In this document: positions 44,036 to 52,573 of the stretch, in pieces
Layout: the number at the start of each line of letters is the position of its first letter
Numbering within the stretch: position 1 is the first letter of the stretch
Assembly (NCBI GenBank): GCA_029834535.1
Contig: JAQMWT010000028.1
Span: forward strand, 186,001-250,000
Direction: 5' to 3'
Source of the DNA: Chrysophaeum taylorii
Taxonomy: Eukaryota > Sar > Pelagophyceae > Pelagomonadales > Pelagomonadaceae
DNA: 64,000 bases
Position numbers and translations under genes: made by a program
Notes under the pieces: generated by a model
What the model was told of the DNA's origin: nothing
The model's database searches: none
Seen by the model: the letters and a program-made list of their open reading frames with translations, nothing else

Positions 44036-44809
44036 ATGACGTCGAAAGCGGACGAGGAGGCGCAAGAATTCACGCTGTACACGCTCAAGCCTGAGTCGCA
44101 CTATTGCGACGGCGCGCGGTGGGCTCTCAAGGCGAGCGGAATCGCGTTCGCAGAGGTGGGATATTTGCCTGGATTGCACATATTTTCATCGCCCGTCGCT
44201 GGAATTCGAAAGGCGTGGGCCGCGAAACATCCCGAGCATAAAAGCACCGCGCGGCCGACGTCGCTCCCGCTGTTGGTCGCGGGTCGCGACGTGGTTGCTG
44301 ACGACATGTGGGGCTGCGTTTGTATGCGCGGCGCGGTGCCCGAGCGCGCAGCAGAGTTGCTCGAGTCTGTGGTTGGTCCGGCCACCCGCGCGATTTATTA
44401 CTCGCATTTTTTCAAAACCGCGGAGACCAAGCAGTTGTTCGTGACGCGGTGCAAGGAGTCCGACGTCTCTTGGTGGCAGCGCTTTCTTTGGTCGACGCCC
44501 TTTGGCGGAGAGGTCGTGAACAAGATGCAAGCTTCGATCGTCGCGTCGGCCGACCGCGTCGCCGAAGAGCGCAAGAAGCTCAAGACTGCGGTAGACGAGC
44601 TCGGCGCCCTTATTGGCACGCCGCCATTCGTCCTCGACGGCCCCGACGCGCCGACGGCCGCCGCGATTGCGATCGCCGCGATGATGTACCCCCTCGTTAT
44701 CCCGTCACCCCCCGCGCCAGACTCGATAATGCCCGAAATTGACCACTGGAAGGCCACCAAGGTTGGCGCCTTCGCCGCCGCAATGTACGAGAAGTACCCC
44801 CACTTGTGA
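44036..44809 (+). CDS. Glutathione-S-transferase-like protein
   Basis: A 257-residue protein. The N-terminal 85 residues look like a thioredoxin-fold GST domain: FTLYTLKPESHYCDGARWALKASGIAFAEVGY gives beta-alpha-beta with a C at the position of the catalytic Ser/Cys, then TSLPLLVAGRDVVADDMWGCV matches the conserved P-x-L and D-S helix. The C-terminal part is all helical (AAELLESVVGPATRAIYYS, DRVAEERKKLKTAVDELGALI), as in GST. Function could be redox or dehalogenase-like; substrate unknown. Confidence 0.65.
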   Translation: MTSKADEEAQEFTLYTLKPESHYCDGARWALKASGIAFAEVGYLPGLHIFSSPVAGIRKAWAAKHPEHKSTARPTSLPLLVAGRDVVADDMWGCVCMRGAVPERAAELLESVVGPATRAIYYSHFFKTAETKQLFVTRCKESDVSWWQRFLWSTPFGGEVVNKMQASIVASADRVAEERKKLKTAVDELGALIGTPPFVLDGPDAPTAAAIAIAAMMYPLVIPSPPAPDSIMPEIDHWKATKVGAFAAAMYEKYPHL

Positions 44810-45107
44810 AAATGAGGAAGACGGCCCGGCAGGACGAAAGTATAAGTGTATATTCCGAGGCCCCTACAGACAGATGCCACCACCCGGGGACTTCCTTGTA
44901 ATATGTACCTTGATCCGATCCCGCGACGGGATCCTGGTGGCGGCGATTTTGTGGAAATAACGCGGCTGGTTGGAGTTCTAGTCAACAAGCGTACTTCGCG
45001 CGGTGGGCGACGGAGCGTCCGGAAACGCCGCGCCGGGGACGACGGAACGCGTCCACCGTCGGGAATGGTGCTGGTGAGCCGGGACGACAGAGGGAGAGAG
45101 AGAGAGA

Positions 45108-45146
<39 letters not shown>

Positions 45147-45358
45147 CGCGCGCGGTGTCTGTCGTCGTGGTGAATTGAAGTGCAATGCAATGGTGGCACA
45201 GACAAGGAGGGCTTGCACTCGGCTTGTCGATCCAGGCGGGTGGAAATGGAAAAAGCGCGGGTCGCGTCAGGTCGTTCGTAGTTTCCAAAAAAAAAAGGTT
45301 CGTAGTACTTTTTTTCTTTCCAAAAAAAAAGTGAACAACAGGCAGAAAGAGAAGAGGG
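44810..45358. other. Intergenic between convergent genes
   Basis: Contains a GA microsatellite (45089-45142) and paired A/T runs near 45285-45330. No gene seen; a long antisense frame here is produced by the GA repeat. Confidence 0.5.
45089..45142. repeat. GA dinucleotide microsatellite
   Basis: AGAGAG run broken by two GGGAGAG interruptions. Confidence 0.95.
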
Positions 45359-47029
45359 TCAGAGGACTGCATCGTCGTCGCAGTCTCGCTTGTTGTGGTG
45401 GTGGTGGTGGTGGTGGTGGTGGTGCGAGTTTCCGTTGAGGAGAACGGGCTTGGAAGACGCGGGCTCGTGGGTGAGAGAGGCGGCATCGTCGTCCGAGTAA
45501 ACCGACTCGGCGATCGCGCGGAGGCCGGTGGGCTGCGTTGAGCCGCCAAAGAATCTAGTGGAGAGCGTTTTTTGGTAGTGGCTGTTGAGCGTGTTGGCTC
45601 TGGCGTTTTGGAGGTTCTCTTGCGCGGCGAAGCGAGCCGAGCGAATGACGGTCGCGACGCTGTCGGCCGAGTGCCTCCGAAAGAGTTTGCGGCGCTTGTC
45701 CTTTTTGATGAGAAAAAAGACAAGCAGGAGAACGACCGAGGCGACGGCAATCAGGACGACTTTTCTGGCTCGAGAAATGGCGTGCGCGAGGCAAAGGGGG
45801 TCGCACGGGCCGCGGTCCTTCGAGCGGCTCATCGAAGCGACGAGGACGGCGCCCGTGCGGAGCGAGTACTTGAGGTTACCCGTGTATGCGCAGATGCCCC
45901 AGCGCAGGGTCCCGCCGAAAGTGTTTGAACCCGTCGCGGGCGGCGGGTCGTCAGCCTGGTAGACGTAGGCGACGGTCGCCGCGCAGCCGTCGAGGTCGAG
46001 GCGCGCGGTCGGGACCGCCGAGTGCGTGCAGTTCATGTGGCTCGCGAGGCGCGAGTTGAACCTTGCGGCGTGGGCGAGGGTCGCGCCAGCGCCGTCCTCG
46101 GCGGCCTGCGGGTCTTGGTCCCCCTCGTCATTATTCGCGGCGTCCTCGGGGCGCGGCAGACCCGGGGGGGACGGCCTCCGGCTCTTGGTGGTGGTGGCAG
46201 GCAGCCATCCCGAAGGCCAGCCGACCGACCCGACGACGACCTGGAGGTCACCGAAGCGCTCGCGGAAGAGCGCCCACCGCACGGCGTCGACCATCGCGTC
46301 GAAGAGGTTCCAGTACGAGACCCCCGAGAGCGGGTCGACAAACTCGGGGGGACCCGGCGGTTCGAGCCCAAACAGCGCGTAGTCGAGCGAAATGTCGTAG
46401 TAGGACTGTCGCCAAGCGAGATAGGGATCGATCTCGATGACGAAGGGCGCCTTGGTGTCTCTGAGATGGGTCAAGATGGGGATCAGCGGCCCGGGCGCAG
46501 CGAAGAGCGACTGCGACGGCGGGAACGAGGACCGGAGCACGCTGAGAGAGAAGCAGGTCGACACCGGGACCGTCGCATTCTGGTTCCGGCACGCGCGCGC
46601 GATGTTCCGCGTCGCGTTGGCGAGGCTCGCCATGCGCGCGACGTCCGCCCCCACGCCCGACGGAGGCGTCACCCCCACCACGACGAGATCTACCGTTCCC
46701 GCGCTCACGAACGGCGACACCTCGGTGCAGAACGCCTCGGCAAACTCGTAGAACTGCCCCGCACGGTTCACCTCGAGGTCGGGGATCGACACTGCGATCT
46801 TCGCCCCCGACCCGAGAGCGACCGCCGCCTCGCGAATCTCCGTCGCGCCGTAAGTCAGGAGCCGAGCGCGCTTCACGCCCTCGTCTCCCACCTTCTTCAA
46901 CGTCGCACCGATCGACGGCTGCCTTTTCGCATCGCTCCCCTCCTGCGGAAACCCTTGCTGCTCGAGCCGAGGTGCGATGATCACCCCAACGTTCCGCATA
47001 ATCATCTTCTTCTTCTTCGATGAGCCCAT
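45359..47029 (-). CDS. GH17-like (beta-1,3-glucanase fold) membrane protein lacking both catalytic glutamates
   Basis: About 556 residues from the ATG at 47029. The first 290 follow GH17: RNVGVIIAP (IGV-YG start), FVIEIDPYLAW (N-YPYFA region), YDISLDYALF, YWNLFDAMVDAVRWAL and VGSVGWPSGW. The family acid/base (VGNE) is VGVT here (about residue 119), and the nucleophile (SESGWPS) is GSVGWPS (about residue 268), so both catalytic Glu are missing. A transmembrane helix (about 424-442) with a basic stop-transfer KKDKRRK anchors a cytoplasmic tail that ends in ten histidines. It may bind beta-1,3-glucan (chrysolaminarin or wall) and signal rather than cut. No signal peptide from this ATG; a hydrophobic LCFFSWLILWV lies in frame upstream without ATG, suggesting an unseen 5' exon. 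Confidence 0.8.
   Translation of the reverse strand: MGSSKKKKMIMRNVGVIIAPRLEQQGFPQEGSDAKRQPSIGATLKKVGDEGVKRARLLTYGATEIREAAVALGSGAKIAVSIPDLEVNRAGQFYEFAEAFCTEVSPFVSAGTVDLVVVGVTPPSGVGADVARMASLANATRNIARACRNQNATVPVSTCFSLSVLRSSFPPSQSLFAAPGPLIPILTHLRDTKAPFVIEIDPYLAWRQSYYDISLDYALFGLEPPGPPEFVDPLSGVSYWNLFDAMVDAVRWALFRERFGDLQVVVGSVGWPSGWLPATTTKSRRPSPPGLPRPEDAANNDEGDQDPQAAEDGAGATLAHAARFNSRLASHMNCTHSAVPTARLDLDGCAATVAYVYQADDPPPATGSNTFGGTLRWGICAYTGNLKYSLRTGAVLVASMSRSKDRGPCDPLCLAHAISRARKVVLIAVASVVLLLVFFLIKKDKRRKLFRRHSADSVATVIRSARFAAQENLQNARANTLNSHYQKTLSTRFFGGSTQPTGLRAIAESVYSDDDAASLTHEPASSKPVLLNGNSHHHHHHHHHHNKRDCDDDAVL
45394..45424. repeat. GTG/CAC trinucleotide run coding poly-histidine
   Basis: Uninterrupted run encoding ten histidines near the C-terminus of the GH17-like protein. 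Confidence 0.95.
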
Positions 47030-47268
47030 CCTCTCAGACACCCAAAGAATGAGCCAGGAAAAAAAACACAACAACCCAGCGCATCACATCACATCCTCCA
47101 GCGTCTTCTCACCACTGTGGTGGGCACTGGCCACCACCTCGCCTTTCCCCGGCGAAGGAAAAATGAACCGCGGTGCCGCCGGGTTCGTTTCCCATTCAAT
47201 ACCGGTACCACCGGACTGCATTTTCGTACCGGTCATATCGTCTAATACCGGCACGATTGACTGACTTA
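47030..47268. promoter_or_regulatory. Upstream region of the GH17-like gene with clustered ACCGG motifs
   Basis: Between 47195 and 47255 there are several ACCGG/CCGGT cores (ATACCGGTACCACCGG, TACCGGTC, TACCGGCAC), some palindromic. Could be a transcription factor cluster; no direct evidence of function. Confidence 0.3.
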
Positions 47269-47769
47269 TTAGGCCCGGCGCGTGGCAGGGCTTGGTTGAA
47301 AAAAAAAAATGAAAGTTTCAAAGAGGTGGGGGGGGGGCGAGGAGAGCTGCTGGTGACTACGACGATTGCCCTCTCTTTCGCGCTGACATTGCAAGATCGC
47401 AGCCTCGTCCCCAGGTCGTTCAGCTTCCCTGCGACTCTCGCGGCATACGGCGCGGCGCAGACGATGAGGCTCGCGTTTGTCCTCGAGCGCGCGCATCGCG
47501 TCCTCGTCGCCGGCGTGCGTTTCTTCTAAACGTTTGTCGCGCCTTGCGACGTGGCGCAGACGATGAGGCTCGCGTTCGTCCTCGTCGCCGGCGTGCGCTT
47601 CTTCTAGACGATCATCACGCCGCTGTGCAATTGCAATACGCTTGGCCTCGCGTTGACGCTCAAGCAGCATCGCCGCATCCTTGTCGCCGGCGGCAACAGC
47701 TTCACGACGAGCGGCCCGCAAGCGCCCCATCTTGTCGCGACGGACCGCACGTTCGCGCTCGAGAACCAT
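47269..47769 (-). CDS. Arg/Glu-rich repeat protein, doubtful
   Basis: About 166 codons, very rich in Arg, Glu, Asp and Ala. It contains an imperfect repeat: EEAHAGDEDEREPHRLRHVARR and EETHAGDEDAMRALEDKREPHRL-like units. The repeat exists at DNA level (47458-47530 against 47564-47610). It could encode a charged helical protein, or be repetitive non-coding DNA that happens to be open. Confidence 0.35.
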   Translation of the reverse strand: MVLERERAVRRDKMGRLRAARREAVAAGDKDAAMLLERQREAKRIAIAQRRDDRLEEAHAGDEDEREPHRLRHVARRDKRLEETHAGDEDAMRALEDKREPHRLRRAVCRESRREAERPGDEAAILQCQREREGNRRSHQQLSSPPPHLFETFIFFFQPSPATRRA

Positions 47770-48323
47770 TCCACTCCTGGGCGAGGACACTCGAGTACCA
47801 GTTCCTTTTCAAAGGAACTTGCGCCTCTTTCGTTTTCCCGCACGATCTCCCGCCTCGCCGAGCGCCGGACGGTTTGTCTCGTCATCCCGGGCCGCGCGGC
47901 GGTCCACGAAGGTGCGAGCCACGACGCGGTTCGCTGCGAGAAAAACCGGAAGACGTCATGAGCAGTCTTGCGTCCTATAGGTAATTTCTCTTTCTAGACG
48001 TGACGCACATTGAACTTCCCCATTTTATTGCTATCCGTTTATTATGCAATGTACTGATATACTGAGCTGGCGACGACGGTTTCGCGCACGCTTTGGCAAA
48101 CACCTTCCCTTCGAGAGGCCTAGTTTTTCAACAAAGGGATTATCCAAACCCTCTCTGTAACCAATGTAGGACATTTTTCCTGGTATATTCTATGTAGGAC
48201 ATTTTTCCTGGTACAAATAATAACTTTCTTGATCAAAGGGTCGACCACGCCGCGGCTGTGGGCTGTGTGGGCGGGCGGAAAAAAGCCGCAAGAAAGAAAG
48301 AACGAAAGAAAGAAAAAAAAAGT
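47770..48323. other. Intergenic
   Basis: No clear gene. Contains an exact 22-bp direct repeat (48163-48213) and an AGAAA-type run just before the next ATG. Confidence 0.5.
48163..48213. repeat. Exact 22-bp direct repeat, 29-bp period
   Basis: 48163-48184 and 48192-48213 are identical (ATGTAGGACATTTTTCCTGG plus TA), separated by seven bases. Lies about 110 bp before the next start codon. Confidence 0.9.
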
Positions 48324-49175
48324 ATGCTCTTCGGCGACTGGCGCCTCACGTTTTGCGCCTGCTTGCCGTGCGACCCCGACGGCGTCTCCTTGACCTACGA
48401 GGCGGACCGTATCTTCGACGACATTCAACAAGGCGTGCCGCTCACCTGGGGCCATTTGAAGCCGCTGCCCGCAAAGTTCCACGTCCTCGACCCAACCGAC
48501 CTCCACCTCCTCCACGCCCACGAGGCCCCGTGTTCCGTCGCCACCGCCTGGCGCGTCGGCTTTGCCGGCAACGCGCTCCTCGCGACGCCGCCCGCGCGCT
48601 GCACGCCGTGGTGCGTGCATCCCACATTTCACCACGTCCGCGCCTGCGCATATACCCTCGCTGCCGCCACCACCACGAGAGTCATCGAGTACCAGTCGGC
48701 CTGGATGAGCGCCAACGCGCTCGTCGTGCGCTCGACCGCCATCCTCGTCGACCGCGGCGATCAATTTGCGGTCGAAACTACCGTCGACGTTCGCGGTTCG
48801 CCTCGAGGCGTCGCGTCCGTGCGACATTCCAGCGCTGCCGCTTTTCGAAGTGCGCCGTCGGCCGAGCATATCGCAATCGCGCGTATCGAATGCGACCGCA
48901 AGCGAGCCTTTTGCCGCGCCTGGGAAGCCGCGTTCCTGCAAGCCATCCGCCAAGAGAGTAGACGGACACCAGGTTCCTACCTTCCGCTCTCAACCTCGCC
49001 CTCTTCGTCGCACGACGATCGGCCGCCACCAGCCGGGCGCAACACCACCACCTGGCCTACCTCCTCGTTCCGTAACTCGCGAATCCAACGCCGACGCTCC
49101 ACTTCACGAACCCGAACAACCGACGACGACCAAAGCCCCAGGATCGCCGTAGGTCCGACCTGTAGCCTGACGTAA
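48324..49175 (+). CDS. Unknown protein with Ser/Thr/Arg-rich tail
   Basis: About 283 residues from the ATG at 48324. Residues 1-190 look folded (LTFCACLPCDPDGVSLTYEADRIFDDI, FHVLDPTDLHLLHAHEAP, RVIEYQSAWMSANALVVRSTAI, FAVETTVDVRG), alternating strands and helices reminiscent of a beta-barrel lipid-binding fold, but not assigned. From about residue 210 on it becomes low complexity. That tail may be intronic or UTR sequence read through, since a GTTCC after ACACCAG near 48973 could be a splice context. Function unknown. Confidence 0.5.
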   Translation: MLFGDWRLTFCACLPCDPDGVSLTYEADRIFDDIQQGVPLTWGHLKPLPAKFHVLDPTDLHLLHAHEAPCSVATAWRVGFAGNALLATPPARCTPWCVHPTFHHVRACAYTLAAATTTRVIEYQSAWMSANALVVRSTAILVDRGDQFAVETTVDVRGSPRGVASVRHSSAAAFRSAPSAEHIAIARIECDRKRAFCRAWEAAFLQAIRQESRRTPGSYLPLSTSPSSSHDDRPPPAGRNTTTWPTSSFRNSRIQRRRSTSRTRTTDDDQSPRIAVGPTCSLT

Positions 49176-49309
49176 TCATCATCATCTTCTTCTTCTAGCT
49201 GGATGGAGGCAGGAACAACAACGACGAACATATTACTACTAGTCATTAGTTTGTTTTCCCCTCGCTGGCAGGCGTCCCGAGCCCAACGGCTCGGAAAAGG
49301 ACCTGGGCG
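49176..49309. other. Short spacer before OPR gene
   Basis: Upstream region of the OPR protein. Nothing recognised. Confidence 0.4.
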
Positions 49310-51142
49310 ATGGCGTGTTCTTCTTTTTCTTCGTGGATGTTCTCTTCCCCCACGGTAGTAATAGTAGTGTTGCTGGCCGCATGCGGCTCGAGCCTCGTGC
49401 CACCCCCAAGCTCGGCGGAGCTGTGCCGGCTCGCGAGCCAGCCGTACTCTGAGGCGCGGCAGCGAGAGGCGGCGGATGTCGCGCGGGCGCTCGCCGTGCC
49501 GGTCGATGAGGAAAAGCTGTGCGACACGGCGCGCGCCGTCGCCAAGCTTGGAATCGAGGCCCCCGTGGTGTGGGAGGCGTGCGCGTCGCGCGCCGAGGGG
49601 CTCGGCCCCGATTCGCTCGCTGGCGTGGCGTGGGCGGTCGCGCGGGTCGGACGTCGGAGACCGAGAGGCTGCGAGGAGGTGGGGGCGCTCGAGGCGGTGG
49701 CGGCCGCCGCGGCGGCGCGCGCCGAGCCCTCGTGGTCGCCGCGAGCCCTCAGCACGCTCGCGTGGGCGGTCGCCAAGGTCGGAGTCGGCCTCTCGACGCT
49801 TCCGCGACTCGCTCGCTGCCTAGAGGAACGCGATGACATGAACGGTCAGGACATGGCGACGGCCGCGTGGGCGATGGCGACCGCCGAGGAGCCGGCGCCG
49901 CGGCTGTTCGCCGCACTGTGCGGGATCGTCGTCGCCGACCCGAACCGGCTCTCGACGCAGGGCGCGGCGACGATGTGCTGGGCGCTCGCGGCACGAGCCG
50001 AGGACCCGAGGGTGGCGCTCGCCGTGCGCGCGCTCGCCCGCCAGCCCATCGACGACTTGGCCAACCCCCGTACCGTCGCTCTCCTGGCTTGGGCGATTGC
50101 CGCGTCCGCGGCTTTACCTCCCGACGAACGCGAATCGGCAGCCGATCGACTCTCGCGTCGCGTCGTGGAGTTCGGGCCGGCGGCGCTGGCGGCCCGCGAC
50201 GCGGCGACCTTCGCGTGGGCCCTCGCAACCCTCGGGGCGCCACGCGCCGTCGTTGCGGAGGCCTTCGACGTCCTCGGTACTACCTTCGAGGAGCGGCTCG
50301 ACGGATGGTCGCCCCAGTCGGTCTGCAACGCGCTTTGGGCCATGGCGCGCGTCGGGGTCCGACGAAGGCCCGCGACACACGCCCTCGCGCGCACGGCCCT
50401 CGCCGACTTTGAGAGGTACACGCCGCGCGACGCCGCAGCTCTCGCCTGGGCTCTCGCGACCCTCGACCACGCCGACGACGACCTCTTCCGAGCGATCGCG
50501 ACGCATCCGCGCCTCGCGACGTGCGAACCCGCCGGATTCGTCAACCTCGCCTTTGCCTTCGCCGCCTCGTACCAGCACCACAGACCTCCCTTCGTGTCGC
50601 AAGCTATGGCCGCCGTAGCCGCGGGTGCGAGAGCCCGCCTCGACGACCTCAACCCGCGCCAACTCGCGACCGTCGCCAAGGGCGTCGCCGACTGCGCGTC
50701 GAACGACGCGAAAACCATGTTTTTGCCCGCGGCCGCCCACGCCGCCCTCACATCTACCGACCTCAGCCCCCTCGACCTCGTCTACCTCGTGTCCGCCCTC
50801 GGCAGATCGCGCCGCGCCCTTCCAAATGCTCCCTTCCTCGTCGACGCCCTCGCCACAAAGGCCATACCCTCCCTCCTCCGCCTCTCACCCAAACACAGAG
50901 CCCTCGTGGCCACCGCCCTCATCGACGTCGGCAAACCCCACCACCGCTTCCTCAAAATTCTTGATGTCCTCGCCGACCGACGCCTCCGCCAACACCACAA
51001 CCACCACGCCCTCAACGACACCCTCGTCGTCGTCCACCATGCCATCCCCCACAATCGCCTTTTCGACCTGCCACCTGACGAGCGACAATTCACGGGGCCT
51101 TGGTTGGCACCCCGACCTGGAGGAGAGGATAGGCTAGGATGA
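49310..51142 (+). CDS. Octotricopeptide-repeat (OPR)-like organelle RNA-binding protein
   Basis: A 610-residue protein built of about twelve roughly 38-aa helical repeats with the signature A-x-x-x-L-A-W-A-x-A: VAWAVARVG, TLAWAVAKVG, AAWAMATAE, MCWALAARA, LLAWAIAAS, TFAWALATLG, ALWAMARVG, ALAWALATLD, LAFAFAASY, VAKGVADCA, LVSALGRSR and VATALIDVG. OPR/HPR proteins bind specific organelle RNAs for maturation or translation. The N-terminus is a signal-peptide-like hydrophobic segment (VVIVVLLAACGSSLVPP), consistent with plastid import in a secondary-plastid alga. No RAP domain at the C-terminus is visible. Uninterrupted by introns. Confidence 0.85.
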   Translation: MACSSFSSWMFSSPTVVIVVLLAACGSSLVPPPSSAELCRLASQPYSEARQREAADVARALAVPVDEEKLCDTARAVAKLGIEAPVVWEACASRAEGLGPDSLAGVAWAVARVGRRRPRGCEEVGALEAVAAAAAARAEPSWSPRALSTLAWAVAKVGVGLSTLPRLARCLEERDDMNGQDMATAAWAMATAEEPAPRLFAALCGIVVADPNRLSTQGAATMCWALAARAEDPRVALAVRALARQPIDDLANPRTVALLAWAIAASAALPPDERESAADRLSRRVVEFGPAALAARDAATFAWALATLGAPRAVVAEAFDVLGTTFEERLDGWSPQSVCNALWAMARVGVRRRPATHALARTALADFERYTPRDAAALAWALATLDHADDDLFRAIATHPRLATCEPAGFVNLAFAFAASYQHHRPPFVSQAMAAVAAGARARLDDLNPRQLATVAKGVADCASNDAKTMFLPAAAHAALTSTDLSPLDLVYLVSALGRSRRALPNAPFLVDALATKAIPSLLRLSPKHRALVATALIDVGKPHHRFLKILDVLADRRLRQHHNHHALNDTLVVVHHAIPHNRLFDLPPDERQFTGPWLAPRPGGEDRLG

Positions 51143-51199
51143 GATAGGATGGGCTTGGATGGTGGATGGGATGGGATCGGATCGGATGGGATGGGATGA
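51120..51199. repeat. GGATNGGAT-type short tandem repeat
   Basis: Repeated GGATG/GGATC/GGAT units overlapping and following the end of the OPR gene. Confidence 0.85.
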
Positions 51200-51335
51200 C
51201 CGCCCGCTTCCTGCTTATGCAAGCACCCCTGTGCTCGCACGCTTTATGTGCTAACTAACTTACTAACTACGCGCCGGTCTCCCCCCCCCCCCCCGGCCTT
51301 CTTTTGTACGCTTGACAAACAAATCGGTTTTTTAT
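51200..51335. other. Intergenic with C homopolymer
   Basis: Poly-C near 51280; nothing else recognised. Confidence 0.4.
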
Positions 51336-51643
51336 GGGTAAATGTCACATCACTGGTTCTTGAGGTCACATCACTGTTACCCAAAAAAGTGAGGTCACAT
51401 CACTCACACCCTACAACCCTTCTTCTTCCCCTGTCAATAACCCCTGGATTGACCTTCAAGCACCCACAAGCACCCCCCGCCTCTTTGCAGTCGACCTTTA
51501 AAACCCCTCGAGTGCACCTCATAGCAGTCGACCTATGGATCGTGCTTACGCTCATCTTCATAGATTAGCACGCCCCGAAGGCACGAAGTTTTACATGCTA
51601 TAGCCAGGTGCAGTTCTACGTATCGTCTGTCGTGCGCCTAGGC

Positions 51644-51723
51644 TAGGGGAACTAACCAGTTCTCTGAATTTTAACCTACCAGATAGGGGAACTAACCAGT
51701 TCCCTGAATTCTAACCTACCAGA
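51644..51723. repeat. 40-bp tandem duplication
   Basis: Two adjacent 40-base units starting TAGGGGAACTAACCAGTT, differing at two positions. Confidence 0.9.
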
Positions 51724-52386
51724 TTCACACGTTGAGGCGGGATAATTCTTCAGTTCTCTTCCCACTGCATTTCAGAATCCTCTGGAGCATGTGGCAATCC
51801 TAAAACCGCGCATGTCTGCCCTCGCCTGCCTCAGTGCACTTGCATGCTCCCATTCACTCGCATGCATGATTCCCTACGCTTGCCTCCGGCGAGGCCCCAA
51901 TTAGCCATTTAGCCGAAGAAGGGCCTTCACGCGGAAGTTCACCGACGAAAAGCGCCGGGAGTGACCAGCAGTGCCCCGCAGCACTGCCCCGGCCCTAACT
52001 TAGAGTATATGGAAGATGGGGTAGGAACCTACTTTTCTGGTTCAGGCGATGGACCGAGCAGAGTCCCGGCGAGGGCCGCGGGGCACCGGGGCAGGCCGAG
52101 GCTCCGCGTCTATTGTCACGGCGCGGCACAATTGGCCCGAAGAGCAGTCGAGCCTCGCCACGTGCCACAAAATGAAGTACACATCTGCAGGCACGAGCAA
52201 CTCACCAGGCCCGGCGGCCGTTCGCAACATCCATTGCGTTGGTAACACAGGCGCGCACCGCCGCGGCCCGTCGGCGGGCATCAAGATACAAGAAGTATTC
52301 GAAACAACCCGTGACGTGACCATTACCCATGAAAAATCCTGGTCAACCTTCGGGTCACATCACTGGTTCCGCCTTCGGCAAGCAGG

Positions 52387-52422
52387 GTCACATTACTGGT
52401 TTCTAAGAACCAGTGATGTGAC
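52387..52422. repeat. Hairpin formed by back-to-back inverted motif copies
   Basis: GTCACATTACTGG and CCAGTGATGTGAC, each extended by complementary bases, face each other across a short TTTCTAAGAA-like loop. Could form a stable stem of about 16 bp. Confidence 0.8.
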
Positions 52423-52573
52423 CCGTTTTTCGTGTCGCTCCGGAGCTCCGTCCTGGAACGAGTGATGTGACTCGAGAGGACGAGTGATGTGTCCTATTTA
52501 TTATTAGGTGAAGTGCTGTGGGTAAGGAGTCAGTGATGTGACCCGAGAAATTAAGAAAACCAGTGATGTACCC

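Larger units (their letters stand above)
51336..52573. mobile_element. Candidate non-autonomous DNA element bounded by GTCACATCACTGG arrays
   Basis: About ten copies of a 13-base motif are distributed as three direct copies at the left end (51344, 51365, 51394), two direct near 52354 and 52387, and five inverted copies at 52410-52573. The left end GGGTAAATGTCACATCACTGG and the reverse complement of the right end GGGTACATCACTGGTT share the same core, so the ends are TIR-like. There is no transposase inside. The pattern mirrors the MULE element at 23.8-28.7 kb but with a different motif. Target duplication not identified. Confidence 0.55.

Noticed and set aside
44398-45750. 450-codon minus-strand frame between the GST-like and GH17-like genes
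   Set aside because: Low-complexity Ser/Thr/Leu sequence generated by the GA microsatellite and by antisense reading of both neighbours.
46022-47023. 333-codon plus-strand Arg-rich frame
   Set aside because: Shadow of the GH17-like gene on the other strand.
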